DNA from: Acetobacter sp. CAG:977
GTDB lineage: Bacteria; Pseudomonadota; Alphaproteobacteria; CAAGCB01; CAG-977
Direction of reading: 5' to 3'
DNA length: 28,944 nt
Assembly: GCA_000434295.1 (NCBI GenBank)
Contig: HF994932.1
Coordinates: 13,396-42,339 of the forward strand
Positions 23,482 to 28,944 of the stretch are shown here, one piece after another; positions within the stretch are counted from its first letter, which is position 1; every line of letters starts with the position of its first letter. The position numbers and the translations under genes were made by a program. Below the pieces are notes generated by a model. The model was given only the letters and a program-made list of their open reading frames with translations, did no database searches and was not told the origin of the DNA.

Positions 23482-24762
23482 ATGATCCCTTCCCGCCGTA
23501 TAAATCAGGAAATCATCAAAAACTACCGCATCATCTGCGACGCCGAACCGGACAATATTGAAAATTGGCTGACGCTCGGACGGTGCCTGGTCGAAGACGA
23601 ACAATACGACGAAGCGGAAAAAGCGCTGACAAAAATCTTTGAAGAAGGGCGTTTTTTTTCTTTTAAAAACGGACGCCCCCGCCTGCGTTTTAAGACTTTG
23701 TTCGGTTTTTTCAAAAACAAGCTGCTTTTCGCCCGCGCTTATTCTGACATGGCGATGATTTCTTTGTATCAGGGCAATATGGCCGAAGCGGAACGCCGTC
23801 TGACTCTGGCGATGTGCGAATTTGAAAAAGCCAAAGACGACGACGAATACGCCAAAGCCGCCAATCGTCTGGGGATGGTGTATCGTCTGGCAGGCGCTTT
23901 TGAAAGCGCGGAAGAAATGCACTATCGCGCCAAAGATATTGCAAAAAAACTCAATAAAAACGCATTGCTTGCCGAAACGCTGGGCGATTTGGGAATGGTT
24001 TATGAAGGAAAAGACCGTTTCCTTGTTGCTTTGGAACATCACAAAGAATCGTTAAAACTCTACGAAGCGGATCCGAACCGCGCTTTTGAAGCCGCCTGTC
24101 AAAAACGTCAAATCGGTTTGTGTTGCCTGAGAGCGAACGATTTTGATCAGGCTCTGATTTATTTAAATGCCTCTTTGGACGATTTTAAAAATCTGGGCTC
24201 GTACGTTTTTCAAAGCCGCCTGTACAATGATTTGGCTTTGGTTTATCAGGCGCAAGGCGATTTGGATACCGCCGTCGAAATTGCCGAAAAATCCGTCAAA
24301 GCCGCCGACTTATCCCAAGACGGCACGGAAAAAGCCGATAACAGAGTTTTATTGGCGTGTCTGGAAATGGCTCGGGAAAATTTGAAAGACGAATTGGAAA
24401 GCTTGCTGAAAGACGCCGTCGAATATTACAAAAGCGCCGATTTAAAAACTCAACTGGCGAACGCCTGTTCGACGCTCGGTCTGTTTTACCTGCGCCGCAA
24501 AGACTGGAAACAAGCCGACAGCCTGTTTCGCGATTCGCTTCATTTGGAAGAAATGCTGCATCGTTCTTTCGGTATGGCTTCCGATTTGGGAAATCTGGGA
24601 TTGATTGCCCAAAAAACGGGCAATCATGCCAAAGCCGCCGAATACTGGCACAAAGCCGCCGTCCTGTTCGAAGAAGGCGGCAACGATGAAATGGCAAAAA
24701 AGTTCAACGCCCTGAGCAAGGAAGCTAAATCGGATCTTGAAGCAACTCTTCTTCGGGAATGA
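23482..24762 (+). CDS. Tetratricopeptide-repeat protein
   Basis: 426 residues, no signal peptide or membrane segment. It consists largely of TPR-like helical pairs of 35-40 residues, seen in NRLGMVYRLAGAFESAEEMH, TLGDLGMVYEGKDRFLVALE, YNDLALVYQAQGDLDTAVEI and LGNLGLIAQKTGNHAKAAEY. TPR solenoids mediate protein contacts; no enzymatic domain is seen. AAGGAG precedes the ATG. Its last 38 bases overlap the 3' end of the convergent phosphatase-fold gene. Partner unknown. Confidence 0.85.
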   Translation: MIPSRRINQEIIKNYRIICDAEPDNIENWLTLGRCLVEDEQYDEAEKALTKIFEEGRFFSFKNGRPRLRFKTLFGFFKNKLLFARAYSDMAMISLYQGNMAEAERRLTLAMCEFEKAKDDDEYAKAANRLGMVYRLAGAFESAEEMHYRAKDIAKKLNKNALLAETLGDLGMVYEGKDRFLVALEHHKESLKLYEADPNRAFEAACQKRQIGLCCLRANDFDQALIYLNASLDDFKNLGSYVFQSRLYNDLALVYQAQGDLDTAVEIAEKSVKAADLSQDGTEKADNRVLLACLEMARENLKDELESLLKDAVEYYKSADLKTQLANACSTLGLFYLRRKDWKQADSLFRDSLHLEEMLHRSFGMASDLGNLGLIAQKTGNHAKAAEYWHKAAVLFEEGGNDEMAKKFNALSKEAKSDLEATLLRE

Positions 24763-25747
24763 CGGGCGTCAAATCATAGAATTCGACTTCTCTGATTTCG
24801 GGAGCGATCTTTATCGTCGCCGTCAGCCCCAAATGTTTCGTACCGATATCCGCCGTCGTTTGCAAATCGGAAACCTCAATTCCCGGATGCGTATAGATAT
24901 GGTCGGTCGGGCGCCTTAAAAAGACGGGCAAATTTGCGGGATACGTCAAAGCAACCGTTCCCTTGGGCGTCAATCCGCCTTCGTTTTCCAAAGCGCTTAA
25001 CAACCAGCTCCACCCCGCGGCACCGAACCCGCCGACCAAAACGACCGGTTCGTCGCGATTGCGCGAAAATGCGGCAATACGGTCGACCTTTTCCAAAGCG
25101 TCGCCGTATCTGTCCTGAGCCCACGGATCCAAAGACGTCAAAACCAGCGTCAGCTTTCTCGTTCCGACGACGCGCGATACCCAAATGCCTGCGTTGCCTT
25201 TGATTTGCCCGCGTGCCGTGCTGGGCACTCTGCCCATGACCAACATCATTTTTCCGTTCTTGTCCAACGTTTGGTTTTGCAGGGTGTATGCCCCTTTGAT
25301 ATCGTTCAAATGCCGATAGATTTCAACGGGAACATTCGTCCACAAAACGACATCGGCATCCGAAGAATCCAATACGCTCCGAACGGCGTCGATTTGTTTG
25401 TCGGCGTCTTTCAAATCCTGATACAGAATTTTAAAAGTATGAGCGTTTGCCGGCAAAGCGGAAGGACGTTCCGTCAAATGATACTGAGAAGACACCAACG
25501 CCAGATTTAAAACGGCCAATGCCAAAAACAGCATGGCACCGTACCAGTGGCGTTTAAACAGGCACCACAAACATAAAACCGCGCCCAGCAAAGCCCCTTG
25601 AACTTTAAATTCGCCCAGATAGTCCATCTGCCAATCCAGACTGCGCCCCAGCGTTCCCAAAAGGGTAACCAAAGGCAACAACATCAAAAGGCCGATTAAC
25701 AGCCAACGTTCGCGTTCTTCGCTTTTTCTTTTTGCCAGATAGCCCAT
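24725..25747 (-). CDS. Membrane-anchored endonuclease/exonuclease/phosphatase-fold protein, probably inactive
   Basis: 340 residues: three N-terminal membrane segments (about 15-34, 49-64, 68-86), then an EEP-like domain. The fold is recognisable from the order of motifs, but the catalytic residues are mostly replaced: VVLWTNV where active members have LQEV, VGGFGAAGWSWLL where they have GDFNAxPWS, and GTKHLGL where they have SDHxP. TDHIYTHPGI keeps the usual DH(I/V) element. It resembles the proteobacterial family with three membrane helices and an exported EEP domain. Probable pseudoenzyme, perhaps binding a ligand without cleavage. It is convergent and overlapping with the TPR gene and divergent from 25874. 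Confidence 0.75.
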   Translation of the reverse strand: MGYLAKRKSEERERWLLIGLLMLLPLVTLLGTLGRSLDWQMDYLGEFKVQGALLGAVLCLWCLFKRHWYGAMLFLALAVLNLALVSSQYHLTERPSALPANAHTFKILYQDLKDADKQIDAVRSVLDSSDADVVLWTNVPVEIYRHLNDIKGAYTLQNQTLDKNGKMMLVMGRVPSTARGQIKGNAGIWVSRVVGTRKLTLVLTSLDPWAQDRYGDALEKVDRIAAFSRNRDEPVVLVGGFGAAGWSWLLSALENEGGLTPKGTVALTYPANLPVFLRRPTDHIYTHPGIEVSDLQTTADIGTKHLGLTATIKIAPEIREVEFYDLTPVIPEEELLQDPI

Positions 25748-25770
25748 TTTCCCGACCCGACGGTTTTATT

Positions 25771-25798
25771 TTGTGAAACGGTTCAAGTTTGGTATCAT
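25771..25798 (+). promoter_or_regulatory. Candidate promoter for the 25874 gene
   Basis: TTGTGA (25771-25776), a 16-base spacer and TATCAT (25793-25798, five of six consensus bases). The -10 overlaps an inverted repeat. Confidence 0.4.
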
Positions 25799-25837
25799 AA
25801 AGTAGATACCGCCGAATAAAGTACTTTATTTTCGGCA
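25791..25837. promoter_or_regulatory. Two adjacent inverted repeats, candidate operator
   Basis: GGTATC (25791-25796) pairs with GATACC (25806-25811) around ATAAAGTA. Directly after it, GCCGAA (25812-25817) pairs with TTCGGC (25832-25837) around the palindrome TAAAGTACTTTA (25818-25829). ATAAAGTA occurs in both. The elements cover the predicted -10 and initial transcribed region, a usual repressor position. The second could instead be a 5' UTR hairpin. Confidence 0.45.
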
Positions 25838-25873
25838 ATAAATCAAAACTTTATACGCGGAGCTTCCGTTATT

Positions 25874-27064
25874 ATGGCAACGCCCGAATCGGAGTTGTAC
25901 GACTTATTAAAAGAGCTGTTTGACAACGTCAACGCCAACGTATCAAGCTACGGCGGTTTGGGCTTAAGCGTCATCGGAGCATTTTTCCTTTTTAAATTCG
26001 TTACCAACCGCCTGAAAAAAAATACGGGCACGCAAACTCCGGACAAACCCGCGCCGACGCAAGAAGAAAATACGGGAGATTCTTCCGAAAATTCAGGCTC
26101 TTCGGGCGGCAACGAAAATACTCGGGCTGAAAAAGAAAAAATATCGGAAGAAGACAGAAAAAAACAAGAAAGTCTTGAAGAACTGTTCGCTCTGTTTGCT
26201 TCTCCCGAAAACCAAACCGATAAAAAAGAACGCCTGCAAAAAAAATTGGAAGAAGAAAAACGCGAAGCCGAAGAATTGGGTGCAAAAAAAGAACTGGCTG
26301 CCGAACTGCGCGCAAAAATCGACCGCTTAATCGAAGAAATTGCCGCCCTGTCCGACAGAGGTCTTAAAAAAAGCCAAATCGCAAAAACCCTGACGGCTCG
26401 GCAAGGCAGCGAAATCCCCATGATGGAACTGATCCCCATGATCGATGCCCTGTCTTGCTTTTTAAACGAACAAAAGCTGTACGGGGAAAAAGAAACTTTC
26501 GTCATCGGAGTTGACCCCGACTTTGAACGCAAAGCCGCTTACAGCGCTTTGTTGCGCGGCGATTACGAAGAAGCTCTGGATTTTCTTGAACGCGCCGCCG
26601 AAAAACAAGCCGAAGGCCTGTCTTCCCGACGCGGCGATTTCAGAGAACAGGCAAAACGCGAAGCCGCCGAGCTTTATCAGGCAATCGGCGTTCTGGCTCG
26701 CCCGTACGACATGGAACGAAGCTTTGATGCTTTGCAAAAGGCAGCCTCGCTTCAACCCGACAACGAACTGACGTCCGCGCTGATTGCCCGCACGTATTAC
26801 GAAAGCGGCAAGCCCGAAACCGCCGTCGGCATCTTTAAAAACATCTCGGAGAACCATTCCCCCAAAGAACCTGCGTTTATCAGCGACTATGCGTTTCAAA
26901 TGATCCCCGCCATCAGAACCGAAGCCGCCTTAATTGAAGCCGCCAGAATCCGCAACGATTACGAACATCGTTTGGACGATTGGTTGGGCGGACGCGAAAT
27001 GCAGCCTGAAAAAGACAGAATGCCTTTCCGATTCAGAGAAGACGAAAACGAACTTTCCAGATAA
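25874..27064 (+). CDS. Hypothetical membrane-anchored coiled-coil/TPR-like protein
   Basis: 396 residues, not recognised. One membrane segment near the N-terminus (about 27-42) is followed by a low-complexity Glu/Ser/Asn/Gly linker, a strongly charged coiled coil (about 90-160; KKERLQKKLEEEKREAEEL), a helical segment (LKKSQIAKTLTA, helix-turn-helix-like, likely coincidental) and a C-terminal half with TPR-like helices (YSALLRGDYEEALDFLERAA, ALIARTYYESGKPETAVGIF). This suggests a membrane-tethered scaffold facing the cytoplasm. CGGAG lies about 11 bases before the start. It is followed by a terminator. Confidence 0.8.
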   Translation: MATPESELYDLLKELFDNVNANVSSYGGLGLSVIGAFFLFKFVTNRLKKNTGTQTPDKPAPTQEENTGDSSENSGSSGGNENTRAEKEKISEEDRKKQESLEELFALFASPENQTDKKERLQKKLEEEKREAEELGAKKELAAELRAKIDRLIEEIAALSDRGLKKSQIAKTLTARQGSEIPMMELIPMIDALSCFLNEQKLYGEKETFVIGVDPDFERKAAYSALLRGDYEEALDFLERAAEKQAEGLSSRRGDFREQAKREAAELYQAIGVLARPYDMERSFDALQKAASLQPDNELTSALIARTYYESGKPETAVGIFKNISENHSPKEPAFISDYAFQMIPAIRTEAALIEAARIRNDYEHRLDDWLGGREMQPEKDRMPFRFREDENELSR

Positions 27065-27080
27065 ACAAAGACATAAAAAA

Positions 27081-27102
27081 ACCGGCGAAGAAATTCGCCG
27101 GT
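27081..27102. terminator. Bidirectional terminator between the 25874 gene and rpsA
   Basis: Stem ACCGGCGAA (27081-27089) with TTCGCCGGT (27094-27102), loop GAAA, with a T run on the plus side and an A run that becomes a T run for the minus strand. It serves both convergent genes. Confidence 0.92.
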
Positions 27103-27123
27103 CTTTTTTTAAAATATCGAAAA

Positions 27124-28830
27124 TTATGAAGCGCTTTCGGCTTTTTTCTTTTCGATGGCAGCGCCCAAGATGTCGCCCAAAGAAGCACCGGAATCGGCGG
27201 AACCGAATTCGGACAGAGCTTCTTTTTCTTCGGCGATTTCGCGAGCCTTGATCGACAAAGAAACTTTGCGAGCCTTTGCATCGACCTGCGTGACTTTGGC
27301 ATCGACTTTGTCGCCGACGGCAAAGCGTTCGGGACGCTGTTCGGAACGGTCGCGGGACAGATCCGCTTTGCGGATAAAGCCCTTATAGCCGTTAACGTCA
27401 ACTTCGATACCCGTATCCGTAATTGCAGAAACGATGCAGGTAACGACGGCGCCTTTCTTCAGGTCTTGAGCAACGCCTTCGAACGGATCGGCGGTCAGCT
27501 GCTTAACGCCCAGGCTGATACGTTCTTTTTCAACGTCGACATCCAAAACCTTAGCTTTGATAACGTCGCCTTTCTTGTATTCTTTAACGGCTTCTTCGCC
27601 GCTCTTGTCCCAAGACAGGTCGGACAGATGAACCATTCCGTCGATATCGCCGTCCAATCCGACAAACAGACCGAATTCGGTAATGTTGCGGATTTCGCCT
27701 TCAATGACGGAACCGACGGGATGCGTTTCGGCAAACGCCGCCCACGGATTGGGCATGCATTGTTTCAAGCCCAAAGAAATGCGGCGTTTCTGCGGATCAA
27801 CATCCAAAACCATAACTTCGACTTCCTGAGAAGTGGAAATGATTTTGCCCGGATGAGTGTTTTTCTTTGTCCAGCTCATTTCGGAAACATGAACCAAGCC
27901 TTCGACGCCCGGTTCCAGTTCAATGAACGCACCGTAGTCCGTGATGTTGGTCACGCGACCGGTCAACTTGGCGCCGACGGGGTATTTCTGTTCGACGCCG
28001 CTCCACGGATCGGCTTCAAGCTGCTTCATACCCAAAGAAATACGCTGGGTTTCCGGATTGAAACGGATAATCTGAACCTTTACGGGCTGACCGATGGTCA
28101 GAGCTTCGGACGGATGGTTGATACGTTTCCAGGCAATGTCCGTAACGTGCAACAAACCGTCGACGCCGCCCAAATCGATAAAGGCGCCGTAATCGGTAAT
28201 ATTTTTGACAACGCCGTCCAGAATCTGACCTTCGGAAAGGTTGCGAATCAGTTCGGAGCGCTGTTCAACGCGGGTTTCTTCCAGAACGGCGCGGCGGGAA
28301 ACAACGATATTTCCGCGGGCACGATCCATTTTCAAAATCTGGAAGGGTTGCGGCGTGCCCATCAAAGGACCGACGTCGCGAACGGGGCGAATGTCAACCT
28401 GAGACCCCGGCAAGAATGCGATAGCACCCGACAAGTCGACCGTAAAGCCGCCTTTGACGCGTCCGAAAATAACACCGTTGACGCGTTCGCCGTTTTGCTG
28501 AGCTTTTTCCAATTCATTCCAAGCTTCTTCGCGGCGGGCTTTTTCGCGGGACAGGACGACCATGCCGTCTTTGTCTTCGTAGCGGTCGATATAGACGTCG
28601 ACCTGATCGCCGACTTTCATTTCCGTGTTAAAGCCGAATTCGCGGCGGGCAATGCGCCCTTCGGATTTCAATCCGACGTCAACCGTAACATAATCGTCGG
28701 ACAGGGCAACAATCGTGCCTTTTACGACGGAGCCTTCCAAGCCCTTGTCTTCACCGAACATTTCATTGAACAGTTCGGCAAAATTTTCTTTCATCGCCGG
28801 AATTTCTTCGGCTGTTGTTTTGGTTACCAT
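27124..28830 (-). CDS. rpsA: 30S ribosomal protein S1
   Basis: 568 residues with six S1 (OB-fold) RNA-binding domains, a length typical of alphaproteobacterial S1. Repeated S1 signatures are clear: TDYGAFIDLGGVDGLLHVTD, TDYGAFIELEPGVEGLVHVS and TEFGLFVGLDGDIDGMVHLS, each followed by an RISLG-type strand. The last domain is degenerate (TDTGIEVDVNGYKGFI). S1 brings mRNA to the 30S subunit for initiation. AAAGGAAG precedes the ATG. Confidence 0.97.
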   Translation of the reverse strand: MVTKTTAEEIPAMKENFAELFNEMFGEDKGLEGSVVKGTIVALSDDYVTVDVGLKSEGRIARREFGFNTEMKVGDQVDVYIDRYEDKDGMVVLSREKARREEAWNELEKAQQNGERVNGVIFGRVKGGFTVDLSGAIAFLPGSQVDIRPVRDVGPLMGTPQPFQILKMDRARGNIVVSRRAVLEETRVEQRSELIRNLSEGQILDGVVKNITDYGAFIDLGGVDGLLHVTDIAWKRINHPSEALTIGQPVKVQIIRFNPETQRISLGMKQLEADPWSGVEQKYPVGAKLTGRVTNITDYGAFIELEPGVEGLVHVSEMSWTKKNTHPGKIISTSQEVEVMVLDVDPQKRRISLGLKQCMPNPWAAFAETHPVGSVIEGEIRNITEFGLFVGLDGDIDGMVHLSDLSWDKSGEEAVKEYKKGDVIKAKVLDVDVEKERISLGVKQLTADPFEGVAQDLKKGAVVTCIVSAITDTGIEVDVNGYKGFIRKADLSRDRSEQRPERFAVGDKVDAKVTQVDAKARKVSLSIKAREIAEEKEALSEFGSADSGASLGDILGAAIEKKKAESAS

Positions 28831-28860
28831 AAAAAACTTCCTTTACTAAATTTCATTTTT

Positions 28861-28885
28861 CCTGCCGTGCGGTTGTGTCCGCAGG
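28861..28885 (-). other. Possible hairpin in the rpsA leader
   Basis: CCTGC (28861-28865) pairs with GCAGG (28881-28885), with an inner CGG/CCG that may extend it. It lies about 30 bases before the rpsA start in its 5' leader. Ribosomal protein S1 autoregulates its mRNA in other bacteria, but nothing shows that this hairpin is the site. Confidence 0.3.
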
Positions 28886-28908
28886 TCTGCACGACGACAG
28901 TCAAAAAA

Positions 28909-28939
28909 TGCGAAACCGCCCCGTGCAGACGGTTTCGCA
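28909..28939 (-). terminator. Intrinsic terminator of an upstream minus-strand gene
   Basis: On the minus strand TGCGAAACCG pairs with CGGTTTCGCA (28930-28939 and 28909-28918), followed by a run of six Ts at 28908-28903. It would end a gene outside the window, upstream of rpsA; in many genomes that gene is cmk, but nothing here identifies it. Confidence 0.8.
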
Positions 28940-28944
28940 CGACT

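Overview
The window reads as chromosomal DNA from a fermentative, anaerobic Gram-negative bacterium. It is very gene dense, with no gap above about 180 bases, intrinsic terminators after most transcription units, signal peptides and a lipobox, and a 568-residue six-domain ribosomal protein S1. Gene content (multidomain sugar-PTS protein, PotABCD, PiT transporters, cysteine-rich secreted repeat proteins) together with [FeFe] hydrogenases best fits an uncultured host-associated (gut-type) alphaproteobacterium. That placement is inference from remembered family patterns, not from a marker-gene search.

Layout. 1-2361 (minus): an EIIA(Glc)-HPr-Enzyme I fusion of the PTS, cut by the window start at the Enzyme I active-site cysteine. 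2540-8470 (plus): a five-gene redox/hydrogenase operon made of a membrane thioredoxin-CcdA-like fusion, a PAS-containing sensory [FeFe] hydrogenase, a SpoIIE/PP2C-type phosphatase, a small thioredoxin-like [2Fe-2S] ferredoxin, and a complete catalytic-type [FeFe] hydrogenase, closed by a strong terminator. 8577-10453 (plus): two secreted, extremely cysteine-rich proteins. 10487-11074 (minus): an LRAT-like papain-fold protein. 11243-15030 (plus): the potABCD polyamine ABC transporter. 15211-16953 (plus): a secreted protein with a cysteine-rich N-terminus and a hexapeptide-type beta-helix. 17127-20801 (plus): a DUF47/PhoU-like protein and two tandem PiT-family phosphate permeases. 20862-23318 (minus): a Lon-like AAA+ protease. 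23482-24762 (plus): a TPR protein. 24725-25747 (minus): a membrane-anchored endonuclease/exonuclease/phosphatase-fold protein with degraded active-site motifs. 25874-27064 (plus): an unrecognised membrane-anchored coiled-coil/TPR protein. 27124-28830 (minus): rpsA.

How the parts work together. The hydrogenase operon is the standout. The sensory enzyme keeps the H-cluster cysteines but has Ala where the proton-relay Cys of catalytic enzymes sits, and it carries an extra Fe-S domain and a PAS domain. Its stop overlaps the start of a PP2C phosphatase gene. This suggests a H2- or redox-sensing module that controls, through dephosphorylation of an unknown partner, the hydrogenase encoded at the end of the same transcript. 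The first gene, a membrane dithiol/disulfide protein, is an unusual addition. The PTS protein feeds sugar uptake; with fermentation and proton reduction this gives a coherent anaerobic lifestyle. The three cysteine-rich exported proteins point to a surface or secreted disulfide-rich layer of unknown role.
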